From CAUZEO01 sp963578625 (GTDB lineage: Bacteria; Verrucomicrobiota; Kiritimatiellia; SLOV01), in NCBI GenBank assembly GCA_963578625.1, contig CAUZEO010000149.1:1-12041 (forward strand): DNA of 12,041 nucleotides, in the 5' to 3' direction. Under the pieces are notes generated by a model that worked only from the letters and a program-made list of their open reading frames with translations, made no database searches and was not told where the DNA came from. This document shows positions 1-6,124 of the stretch, piece after piece; the stretch's first letter is position 1, and every line of letters starts with the position of its first letter. The position numbers and the translations under genes are program-made.

Positions 1-824
1 GCGTATGTTTTCATGAGCGCCTCCATACGACTGCAGCGATACCGTGTCGAAGCCGCGTCTTTGCCGATCAGCTTTTGACGCGAGCCGGCGACGATCGAGT
101 CGCACAGGTAATGATTGGACCGGCTGAACGTATCTCCGCAAATGTGGTCAACCCGGCCGGGCATCGCTTCGATCACCGCTTTGTCGCCCGTGGCATCCGC
201 AACAAGAAAAATAAATGAACCGGCCTGCTGGATGCGTTTTACATACGAAAGCGCCTGTTTCACGGTCTTGTGCCGCAGGATCTCCGCGATGATCACGTAC
301 GTCGGCAGGCCGACGACAGGTTGAATCTGCGGAAAGTAACCGGATCCCGTCCACATCAGCGCCACGCCGTGCTCATTAACGCCCGCGCCCGCCCACAGTC
401 CCGGATAGTGATATGTCACCATGCGGGGGCTTCCGGTCATGTTCAGCTTCAGCAGGCCTGCCCAGGGGTACTTGGGTGTGCTCCAATCCCAGTTCATGGC
501 GACGATCGGACGGTCGCCGCGCGAGGCGGCGAAGGCGGTGCAGTGCTTGGTGTGCACGATCTCTTCGTGCAGGGCCAGCAGTGTCACATGCTCGAGGGAC
601 AGGTGCGCGCCTTTGGCCATGCCCTTCATGAAGCGCGCCGCCACCGGCGCATCTTTCTCCACGTGTCGCCAGCAGCGGCGGGCGTATCCGAGCCGCTTCC
701 TGTCCGGCTCCAGTTCCATCCTGCAAAAGCCCATGATCTGCGACTCGAACGCCTCGCCGTACGCGGCACCGCAGTCCATGGCGCTGCCGCGAAATGTATC
801 AATGGCGAGTTTTTTGTGTCCCAT
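1..824 (-). CDS. C45-family autoproteolytic acyltransferase/hydrolase (partial at left edge)
   Basis: I translated this frame by hand; it is open from an ATG at 822-824 to the left edge, giving 274 codons with the C-terminus missing. It resembles the peptidase C45 family (acyl-CoA:6-aminopenicillanate acyltransferase-like Ntn hydrolases). Members cleave themselves before a Cys, which becomes the N-terminal nucleophile and then breaks or transfers amide-linked acyl groups. The candidate is Cys95 in HCTAFAA, followed by a beta-strand with MNWDW (110-114). A typical later segment, AGAGVNEHGVALMWTG (145-160), follows. The stretch before Cys95 would be the propeptide. No signal peptide is visible. 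It lies 46 nt downstream of the glycosidase-like gene on the same strand, so the two are probably co-transcribed. The Shine-Dalgarno is weak (GGA about 10 nt upstream). The family call is fairly sure; the substrate is unknown. Confidence 0.75.
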   Translation of the reverse strand, partial: MGHKKLAIDTFRGSAMDCGAAYGEAFESQIMGFCRMELEPDRKRLGYARRCWRHVEKDAPVAARFMKGMAKGAHLSLEHVTLLALHEEIVHTKHCTAFAASRGDRPIVAMNWDWSTPKYPWAGLLKLNMTGSPRMVTYHYPGLWAGAGVNEHGVALMWTGSGYFPQIQPVVGLPTYVIIAEILRHKTVKQALSYVKRIQQAGSFIFLVADATGDKAVIEAMPGRVDHICGDTFSRSNHYLCDSIVAGSRQKLIGKDAASTRYRCSRMEALMKTY

Positions 825-870
825 ACTGTCGTCCGTTCACACTCTGTTTCAGTTCACGAGGAGGTACACA

Positions 871-2421
871 TCATCGAAACCTGATCGAATACAGATCGGC
901 GTCCTTCAGCACGAACCGGAACCGCACGGGCGTGCCGGCCCATTTCCCGAGGTCCGGATTGTTCTTCCAGAGCATGGGCTGCTCCAGCGAATCGCCGTAC
1001 ATCACTTCCGAATCGTCGAGGGCGAAGCCGGGCAGCGGGATGCCCTGGGCGTCCTGCACCTCGACCTGCACGCTGCCGGCGGCGGAGGTCGAGTAGTTCA
1101 TCACCAGCTCGGACCCGGCAAAAACCAGCGGATGCGTGAGCATATCTCCCCCGTACAGGGGCGCATTCACAGATACGAAACCGTCCACGCGAAGAGTGTA
1201 CCGCCGCAATTGGCTCGGCCCCGACCGCAGGAACGCCTCCGTCAGGTACATCGAAAGTTCGTTGGGAGCGCCGTCGATCGGCGAGGCCGTTTCCAGCATT
1301 CCGATCAGCACGAAGTTGTCCCAGTACGTCCAGTTGTCTTTCGTCCGCAGTCCAGGTCGGATAAAGGACTCCGGCCACATCGAGAAGTGTTTTCCGTCGC
1401 GGCTGCACATCAGCATGGCGTCGGTTATGACCGTTGCCTCGCGATCGGAAAACTGCGCAGCGCGCCTCCGCCGGTGCTCGAGCTCCGGCAGCGCTTCGAC
1501 CGCCTCGGTCCATCCGCGGTCGATGTATCGCATCGGGAATCCCAGGATCAGGTGGGGAGCGCGGTGGTACGGCTGAATACTGTTTTCGTAGAGTTCGTTC
1601 AGGCGGCCCGGGGAGTACGTAATGAATTCCGCCTTGGACCAGTTCACGAAATCCTTCGAGGTGCTGGTGACGATGTCGCGCCCGTTGTCGAGACCGTCCA
1701 CGGTCAGCCCGGTTCGGTCATCCGTCTCCACGTTGGGGGTGCTGAGCTCTTCCAGGTCCGCCTGGTATGCGGCGATGCGACGGTGGCGAAGGTAGGCTCG
1801 ATATTCGCCCCGCGGCGCGTCCCAGAACGCCATGTGCTGCGAGTCGTACCCCTCGACGACGGGCTCGGGCACGAGCTTTCGCCATTGGATCCCATCCGGC
1901 GAAGCGAACGCGGACACCCTGCCGGTCATGCCGCTGATGCCTTTGTACCGCTGGTCCGCCGGCACGCCCGGCCGGGTATCCTCGAACGGGCTGAAATCAC
2001 CGGCGCAATTGTCGCCGATCTCCGGGGGCAGGATCACGTTGTTGTCGCGCGTGCCGGCCACCTCGAACAGCCCCACGGACGGCCGGGTCCAGGTGATGCC
2101 GTCATCACTCTCCGCGTAACAGCCGAAGGAGCCGCGGGTGTCCACGTCGACAGGCGGGTTGCCCCGGTACTCCGGCGATCCATGCCTTCCGGCCTTGTAA
2201 TAGAGGCGGTAGCGGCCATCGTCGGTCTTCAGGACGGACATTCCGCTGGTCCAGTTGCCCTCCCAGGGCCGGTCAAACACCATGGAGACCTCCCGCGGCA
2301 CGGGATGATGCAGGCGCCGCTCGGCCCCGTGGAGACGATCAATGAGACCCTCATCGATAAAGAGCTCGAGCCGGGATCCGATGTCGAGTGCGCCGTTTGG
2401 GAGGTGGTCTGATTGGCTCAT
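871..2421 (-). CDS. Glycosidase-like five-bladed beta-propeller protein
   Basis: This 516-residue protein has no signal peptide and should be cytoplasmic. It opens with LELFIDEGLIDRL (18-30), then HHPVPREV (38-45) and FDRPWEGN (49-56). That opening is typical of a propeller family related to GH32/GH43/GH68 enzymes and often left as hypothetical in planctomycete-like genomes. Repeating blade segments carry an Asp and aromatic core: YRLYYKAG (71-78), YAESDDGITW (102-111), FASPDGIQW (172-180), CSRDGKHFSMW (339-349). The C-terminal part from about residue 405 looks like a beta-sandwich (LRVDGFVSVNAP, then NYSTSAAGSVQVEVQD). I see acidic residues but cannot assign a catalytic pair. The ATG start is supported by AGAAAGGA at 2429-2436, about 7 nt upstream. 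It is probably the first gene of a pair with the C45 protein. Role inferred: cleaving or binding a glycan-derived substrate. Confidence 0.7.
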   Translation of the reverse strand: MSQSDHLPNGALDIGSRLELFIDEGLIDRLHGAERRLHHPVPREVSMVFDRPWEGNWTSGMSVLKTDDGRYRLYYKAGRHGSPEYRGNPPVDVDTRGSFGCYAESDDGITWTRPSVGLFEVAGTRDNNVILPPEIGDNCAGDFSPFEDTRPGVPADQRYKGISGMTGRVSAFASPDGIQWRKLVPEPVVEGYDSQHMAFWDAPRGEYRAYLRHRRIAAYQADLEELSTPNVETDDRTGLTVDGLDNGRDIVTSTSKDFVNWSKAEFITYSPGRLNELYENSIQPYHRAPHLILGFPMRYIDRGWTEAVEALPELEHRRRRAAQFSDREATVITDAMLMCSRDGKHFSMWPESFIRPGLRTKDNWTYWDNFVLIGMLETASPIDGAPNELSMYLTEAFLRSGPSQLRRYTLRVDGFVSVNAPLYGGDMLTHPLVFAGSELVMNYSTSAAGSVQVEVQDAQGIPLPGFALDDSEVMYGDSLEQPMLWKNNPDLGKWAGTPVRFRFVLKDADLYSIRFR

Positions 2422-2428
2422 TGATCAA

Positions 2429-2436
2429 TCCTTTCT
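2429..2436 (-). promoter_or_regulatory. Ribosome binding site of the propeller gene
   Basis: The minus strand reads AGAAAGGA, with seven bases before the ATG at 2419-2421. It fixes that start and argues against the out-of-frame reading frame that crosses the same bases. Confidence 0.7.
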
Positions 2437-2488
2437 CAGATGAACCTGTACGGATAGCTGACAACGAACCGCCTGTCGATCGAACAAA

Positions 2489-2666
2489 CCATGGAGTCGG
2501 CGGTCTCCGCCGTGATTGCCCACCCATGAAATGAAGAGGGCAAGGTGAGCGGTTGAAACGATCGATTCTCACACCGAAGTGTATTTTTCGGACTTCGCCA
2601 GCCGCCTTTCCTGCTCTTTCCATTCCATCGGAAGAGCAAATACGACGGGGACCGCCGACTCCAGGG
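2489..2666. repeat. 178-bp segment bounded by 25-bp inverted repeats (possible non-autonomous mobile element)
   Basis: Bases 2489-2513 match the reverse complement of 2642-2666 at 22 of 25 positions; the shared core is TGGAGTCGGCGGTC. The 128 bp between them have no convincing gene. The right arm runs into a further small palindrome, ACTCCAG-GG-CTGGAGT (2658-2673). The left arm carries CGGCGG-TCT-CCGCCG. No clear target-site duplication is visible outside the arms. It could be a miniature inverted-repeat element, the scar of one, or a long-range transcript hairpin between the pilin gene and the propeller gene. The repeat is directly seen; the mobile-element reading is an inference. Confidence 0.5.
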
Positions 2667-2713
2667 CTGGAGTGCCCGATCCAGAACAGGGCTAGCAAGT
2701 GCGGCGGTTGGGT

Positions 2714-3550
2714 CTACTCCACTTTGAAATTCGAGTCATCTACATCTTCTTTGTACAACGACTGCACATGTCCATCCACAAAGGCCGCGCTGAATCGCTC
2801 GTCGGCGTGATAGCGAACACCCAACGTTGGGCGTGCCCAATACCAGCCGTGATTACGGTCCGGACTTATGAGGTAGTTCCAGGAATCAGCAAACGTGATC
2901 GTTCCGGCCGGCTTCGCGACGTCCTCCATTCCAACCTTCCTGTAGTTGTGATTGGGACTCGTGCCCCGATTGATTCCGTAACTCTGGTGATTGACGCCGT
3001 TGATTATTCCATCCAACAAGGGGCAATCATAAACGGAACCCAGTCCCCGTGACGGCCCGTAAAGTATGTTCTCTCCAATGTAGGGCCCTGCAAAAAATGG
3101 AGTGTAGTGAATCTCACGCCTGAGGCCGTCGTATTGCCAGGTTGGACCGTCTGCAATGCCGTCATTGTTCCTGTCCCTGTAGTCGTAGTGAGGGGGGAAG
3201 ACCCCATGATCACTCAGGTACAAGACCGCGGCTAGTTGGATCTGCTTCAGATTGGAAGCGCATATGACGGTTCGCGCGGCTGTCATCGCGTTCTTCATCG
3301 CAGGCATAAGCAGGGCGGCCAGCACGGCGATGATCGCGATCACCACGAGCAATTCGATCAGCGTAAACGCTCTGCGTTCGCACTTTTTAAGCGCGCCTTG
3401 GTCAGACCCCCACGAGCTTGCTCGTGGGTGAAATAGTTCAAAAGCTATGCGAGGAGTATAACAAGAAAGGAGCCTGGATTGAGCGAACGGAGAATCTCCA
3501 TTCTCTTTTTCTCTCCATTCAGGCTCTCTTTGTGGTCTGTGTGCGGCCAT
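2714..3550 (-). CDS. Prepilin-like protein with H-x-DG C-terminal motif (start uncertain)
   Basis: The frame encodes up to 278 residues. A type IV prepilin/pseudopilin N-terminal motif, RRAFTLIELLVVIAIIAVL (59-77), is followed by a helix and LKQI (101-104). Cleavage would fall between A61 and F62, leaving a membrane-anchored, exported protein. Near the end, RYHADERFSAAFVDGHV (246-262) matches the H-x9-DG processing-associated motif of planctomycete-type prepilin-like proteins, with ten rather than nine residues between His and DG. The N-terminus is odd. The only in-frame canonical start is the ATG at 3548-3550, 61 residues before the motif and without a Shine-Dalgarno. Relatives begin about 5-10 residues before it. 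A natural start would be near LKKCERRAF (about 3388), but that codon is CTT. A palindrome lies inside the would-be leader. The family is sure; an intact 5' end is not. Confidence 0.75.
   Translation of the reverse strand: MAAHRPQREPEWREKENGDSPFAQSRLLSCYTPRIAFELFHPRASSWGSDQGALKKCERRAFTLIELLVVIAIIAVLAALLMPAMKNAMTAARTVICASNLKQIQLAAVLYLSDHGVFPPHYDYRDRNNDGIADGPTWQYDGLRREIHYTPFFAGPYIGENILYGPSRGLGSVYDCPLLDGIINGVNHQSYGINRGTSPNHNYRKVGMEDVAKPAGTITFADSWNYLISPDRNHGWYWARPTLGVRYHADERFSAAFVDGHVQSLYKEDVDDSNFKVE
3409..3428. repeat. Perfect palindrome in the pilin gene leader (REP-like hairpin)
   Basis: CCCACGAGC-TT-GCTCGTGGG is a perfect 9-bp inverted repeat with a 2-nt centre. It sits 42 nt upstream of the codon for the mature pilin's first Phe. 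Read as RNA from the minus strand it would form a strong hairpin just before the expected start codon. It resembles the short palindromes mobilised by REP-associated tyrosine transposases, but no such transposase is in the window. It could instead be a regulatory 5' hairpin. Confidence 0.55.
3455..3460 (-). promoter_or_regulatory. Possible -10 element upstream of the prepilin gene
   Basis: The minus strand reads TATACT, one base from the sigma-70 -10 consensus. No good -35 hexamer lies 16-18 bp further upstream. If it is used, transcription would begin near 3448. The long N-terminal extension would then be untranslated and the hairpin at 3409-3428 would lie early in the mRNA. Confidence 0.25.
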
Positions 3551-3555
3551 AGCGA

Positions 3556-3585
3556 CTAAAATGAGTTATTCACAGGGTCAAACGC
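3556..3585 (-). pseudogene. Remnant C-terminal tail of a second pilin-type gene (left copy)
   Basis: The minus strand reads AFDPVNNSF followed by TAG. The same tail (AFDPVNGDNSF) recurs at 3821-3851 in the same orientation. Tails with a D-P-x-N-G core are common at the ends of H-x9-DG prepilin-like proteins, so I read this as the last codons of a lost neighbour. The perfect palindrome at 3585-3603 abuts its 5' end and nothing coding is recognisable beyond that. It is short, so the assignment leans on the repeat at 3771-3851. Confidence 0.4.
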
Positions 3586-3603
3586 GAATGGCACTGCCAT
3601 TCG
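3585..3603. repeat. Perfect 19-nt palindrome (REP-like)
   Basis: CGAATGGCA-C-TGCCATTCG is a perfect inverted repeat around one central base. A realistic hairpin has seven pairs and a 5-nt loop. It has no T-tract, so it is not a typical intrinsic terminator. It lies exactly at the point where the pilin remnant stops being recognisable. Confidence 0.55.
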
Positions 3604-3697
3604 AGACTGACCTCAGGTTTGATTAGACCTCAAAGGTCTTATGAAAACAAATTGTGGTGAATCAGGATCTTGGAAGCAATTCTGCATGATGTTCAGT

Positions 3698-3757
3698 CTA
3701 TCGCACTTCGAAACTCGAGTCAGCCACATCTTCTTTGTACACGGACGCGTCTGCCAA
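3698..3757 (-). pseudogene. Remnant C-terminal tail of a duplicated prepilin gene (right copy)
   Basis: The minus strand reads ASVYKEDVADSSFEVR then TAG. The intact prepilin at 2714 ends in QSLYKEDVDDSNFKVE then TAG. At DNA level 3707-3741 matches 2723-2757 at 31 of 35 positions. No FTLIE segment, hydrophobic helix or DG motif is found to its right, so nearly the whole gene has been deleted. Several of the differences are conservative, such as D to E and N to S, which suggests it was once a functional paralogue. Confidence 0.6.
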
Positions 3758-3770
3758 GCAAACTGACGTC

Positions 3771-3851
3771 TTAACGCCTGGACCAAGACAAAAGCAATCT
3801 CCGAATCGAATAAAAAGCAAAAGAATTATCACCGTTCACGGGGTCAAACGC
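3771..3851 (-). pseudogene. Remnant C-terminal tail of a second pilin-type gene (right copy)
   Basis: The minus strand reads AFDPVNGDNSFAFYSIRR and continues eight more codons to a TAA at 3771-3773. Its first part duplicates the AFDPVNNSF tail at 3556-3585, at nucleotide level over GGTCAAACGC and flanking bases. The copy here has two extra codons (GD) and has lost the original stop. Upstream sequence to 3900 shows no pilin features. I read it as decayed duplicate DNA rather than a gene. Confidence 0.4.
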
Positions 3852-3996
3852 ATGGATACAGGGGGGGCTTGATCTTTGTTCGCTAAAACCGCGGGAATAT
3901 AGCCATTCGTGTTACTCGAAAATGGTGTTTCTGATCCTGTTTATGGCCGATTTGACCAGGGTTGCTGAATGGTTCGGTTCCTGTATGATTCGAGGC

Positions 3997-4968
3997 ATGG
4001 ATGTCATTGTATCCACCGACGTGGTTGCCCGGACGGTACTGGGGGAAGTGCCCATCGAGAAGCTGGGCGTCGCGCTGCCCCACGAACATGTCATTCATCG
4101 CATCAGCATCCACTCGGGTAAGGCGGACAACACGATGGTCGATGTCGCCCTGCTGGCCGAGGAGTTGCGGCAGTTCAAAGCAGCGGGGGGGGGGACGATT
4201 TGCGATGTGACGCCGGTGAACGTGGGGCGAGATCCGGCGGCATTGCGCGAGGTCAGCAGGCTGTCGGGGGTGCATATTGTCTCGGCGCTGGGGCTGTATC
4301 AGCTCGACGTGTGGACGGCTGATATGCTGGCGATGTCACGGGCGGAGTTAGCGGACTTTTTGATTCGAGAGAGCCAGGGGGCGTTCAGCGGAGTCGCGGC
4401 GGGGTTTCTTGGAGAGATTGCCTCGCACAACGAGCCGGAGCACGCGGACTGGCGGAAGTATCGGCTGACGGAGAAAGAGGTCGAGGTATTCGAGGCGGTG
4501 GCAGACGCCCAGCGGGCGACGGGGCTGTGGATTTCGACGCACGCCAGCCATGGCCGGCACGGGGTGGCGCAGTTGCGTTGCCTGGCGGACGCCGGGGCGG
4601 ATACGTCGCGGGTGGTGGTCGGTCACTGCGATTCCCAGCACCACGACGACCCGACCCTGGACTTCGACTACTACAACGAGCTGCTGAAATTCGGGGCGAT
4701 GCTGGAGTTCGACATGTTCGGCTGGGTCGAAGAGACGGGACCGGACGAAGTACGGTGCGAACGAATTGCGGAGTTGGTACGGCAGGGACACACCGACCGG
4801 ATTCTACTATCTACAGACACCTGCCGGCTGTCGCAGTTGCGCCGCAACGGCGGGCGCGGTTATGATTACTTGTTCACGCACGTGCTACCCGGTCTGCGCC
4901 GGGCCGGCGTCGGCGAAGACGATCTTCAAACCATGACCGTCACCAACCCCGCCAGGATTCTCACATGA
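3997..4968 (+). CDS. Phosphotriesterase-family metal-dependent hydrolase
   Basis: A 323-residue amidohydrolase-superfamily TIM barrel of the phosphotriesterase family (relatives of E. coli PHP and bacterial lactonases). The binuclear metal ligands are all visible: HEH (H29, H31) on strand 1, E140 in GFLGEIA, H182 in STHASH, H210 in VVGHCD, and D274 in LLSTDT. A Glu stands in the bridging position where true phosphotriesterases have a carboxylated Lys, as in PHP. The natural substrate is therefore more likely a lactone or another ester than an organophosphate. I start at the ATG at 3997 because the family begins a few residues before TVLG; an in-frame ATG at 3922 would add 25 unlikely residues, and 3985 is also possible. 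A run of ten G (4185-4194) encodes part of AAGGGT. The stop overlaps the next start by 4 bp. Confidence 0.85.
   Translation: MDVIVSTDVVARTVLGEVPIEKLGVALPHEHVIHRISIHSGKADNTMVDVALLAEELRQFKAAGGGTICDVTPVNVGRDPAALREVSRLSGVHIVSALGLYQLDVWTADMLAMSRAELADFLIRESQGAFSGVAAGFLGEIASHNEPEHADWRKYRLTEKEVEVFEAVADAQRATGLWISTHASHGRHGVAQLRCLADAGADTSRVVVGHCDSQHHDDPTLDFDYYNELLKFGAMLEFDMFGWVEETGPDEVRCERIAELVRQGHTDRILLSTDTCRLSQLRRNGGRGYDYLFTHVLPGLRRAGVGEDDLQTMTVTNPARILT
4185..4194 (+). repeat. G10 homopolymer inside the phosphotriesterase-family gene
   Basis: Ten consecutive G encode part of the conserved AAGGGT segment (residues 62-67). The frame is intact as written. Such tracts are prone to slippage, biologically or in sequencing; gain or loss of one base would abolish the protein early. 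Confidence 0.7.
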
Positions 4969-6104
4969 TCACGATCCACGAAACCGGGGTCATCTTCCGG
5001 AACCCGCTGCCTAACATCGTATCAGTACAGGCGCAGTTTCCCGGCTTCTGCAGGCTGGCAGAGGACGACATCATCTGCGTGTACAAGCGCGGAGCGGTTC
5101 AGATGGCAGTCGAAACGGACTACGCCCTGGCGCGCTCGGCGAACGGTGGCATTACCTGGAACGACGAAGGCGTCATCTGGGACCGTAGCAACGATGATCG
5201 GCCGTACAGCTACGGGTACGGGTATCCGCTGCTGCTGGATAACGGCGACATACTCCTGTCGGGCTACCGGTGGGATCGTTCGGTCTCCGACGCTGACCTG
5301 AACATCTATCATCCGGAAACGCTCGGGGCCGTGCCCTGCGACACCGTGTTGTTCCGTTCGAGTGACCGGGGGAGGACGTGGAGCCCGCCGCAGGTCGTGC
5401 CGGGACCGGAGGACGTCGCGATGGTGAATGCGTCGGGGCGGATCGTGAAGCTTCGCGACGGGCGTCTCATGCTGCCAATGGAAAGCTGGAAAGCCTGGGA
5501 CGACCCCGGGCCGGTCAAGCAGCGTTCGCTGGTGGCGTTCTCGAAGGACGGCGGTGAAACTTGGGGCCACTTCACCACCGTTGCCATGGACCCGACGTAC
5601 CGCATTCTGCACTGGAACGGCATGTTTAACCGCATCGGCGAGAATCGCATCCTCGTCATGTACTGGAGCAAGGACTCAAAGACGGAACATGACCTCACGA
5701 TCCGCGCAGCCTGTTCGGAAGATGAAGGCAAGACGTGGCGGCCGACGTATGACACGGGCCTTGTCGGGCAAATGGGTTGCACGATCGACGTGGGCAACGG
5801 GCGGGCGATGGCGATCTTCAACCGCCGCGACGAGCAGAAGCCGGGCGTATGGGCGGCGATCTCCAGCGATGGAGGGCAAACCTGGCCTGGGGATGGCCAC
5901 ACCTGTCTCTGGGACGCCCAGGGCCGCACACTGTTAGGCAGCGCCGACAAATCCAATCGCAGCCGCAGCATCTACGACGAAGGTACAATGGCCTTCGGGA
6001 AACCCGATGTGATCCACCTCGGTGGCAACCGGTTTCTGGCGGGCTTCTGGGCGACAGCCGACTTTGTCATGCACGTGAGGTTTGCGTGCTTGACCATTGG
6101 GTAA
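4965..6104 (+). CDS. Sialidase-like Asp-box (BNR) beta-propeller protein
   Basis: A 379-residue protein of the sialidase/neuraminidase-like propeller superfamily. Five Asp-box repeats (S-x-D-x-G-x-T-W type) are visible: SANGGITW (58-65), SSDRGRTW (132-139), SKDGGETW (193-200), SEDEGKTW (251-258), SSDGGQTW (300-307). They mark successive blades. No signal peptide or membrane segment is seen, so it is predicted to be cytoplasmic, which is unusual for enzymes attacking polymeric glycans. A catalytic Arg triad and Tyr/Glu pair cannot be assigned by eye, so sialidase activity is not claimed. Many environmental homologues are annotated only as exo-alpha-sialidase. Its ATG overlaps the upstream stop (ATGA), with AGGA seven bases before it, so translation is probably coupled to the phosphotriesterase-family gene. 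It converges on the oxygenase gene ending at 6125, with no clear terminator in the 20-bp gap. Confidence 0.8.
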   Translation: MITIHETGVIFRNPLPNIVSVQAQFPGFCRLAEDDIICVYKRGAVQMAVETDYALARSANGGITWNDEGVIWDRSNDDRPYSYGYGYPLLLDNGDILLSGYRWDRSVSDADLNIYHPETLGAVPCDTVLFRSSDRGRTWSPPQVVPGPEDVAMVNASGRIVKLRDGRLMLPMESWKAWDDPGPVKQRSLVAFSKDGGETWGHFTTVAMDPTYRILHWNGMFNRIGENRILVMYWSKDSKTEHDLTIRAACSEDEGKTWRPTYDTGLVGQMGCTIDVGNGRAMAIFNRRDEQKPGVWAAISSDGGQTWPGDGHTCLWDAQGRTLLGSADKSNRSRSIYDEGTMAFGKPDVIHLGGNRFLAGFWATADFVMHVRFACLTIG

Positions 6105-6124
6105 GCGCTCGGGATTCTGAGTGT

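Larger units (their letters stand above)
2422..2713. other. Intergenic stretch between pilin and propeller genes
   Basis: About 290 bases without a supportable gene. The inverted-repeat segment fills most of it and the propeller gene's ribosome binding site lies at the left end. A minus-strand frame of 115 codons crosses it and continues out of frame into the propeller gene. Its composition is Arg- and Pro-rich with no recognisable domain, so I do not count it as coding. No convincing sigma-70 promoter was found. Confidence 0.5.
3551..3996. other. Gene-free decayed region between prepilin and phosphotriesterase-family genes
   Basis: This 446-base stretch separates divergent genes. It contains the three pilin-tail remnants, the palindrome at 3585-3603, and a weak 6-bp hairpin AGACCT-CAA-AGGTCT (3625-3639) without a T-run. 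Base composition is visibly lower in GC than in the flanking genes (for example 3790-3830). A promoter for the plus-strand operon should lie in its right part, but I found only poor matches. Confidence 0.55.

Noticed and set aside
421..2412. A 663-codon plus-strand open frame covering the left part of the window
   Set aside because: It is antisense to both the C45 gene and the propeller gene, which have recognisable motifs. Its product is rich in Arg, His, Val and Gly with no domain. It arises from high GC third-position bias.
2351..2698. A 115-codon minus-strand frame between the pilin and propeller genes
   Set aside because: It crosses the inverted-repeat element and then runs out of frame into the propeller gene. 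Composition is Arg/Pro-rich and the propeller gene has its own ribosome binding site.
3625..3639. AGACCT-CAA-AGGTCT hairpin as an intrinsic terminator
   Set aside because: Six base pairs, low stability, and no T-run follows on either strand.
3876..3905. Sigma-70 promoter for the plus-strand operon (TTGTTC, 16 bp, TATAGC)
   Set aside because: Only three of six and four of six consensus positions match; not distinguishable from chance.
3883..4275. Minus-strand frame of 130 codons opposite the phosphotriesterase-family gene start
   Set aside because: It is a shadow of the metallohydrolase, which has all metal ligands in the plus-strand frame.
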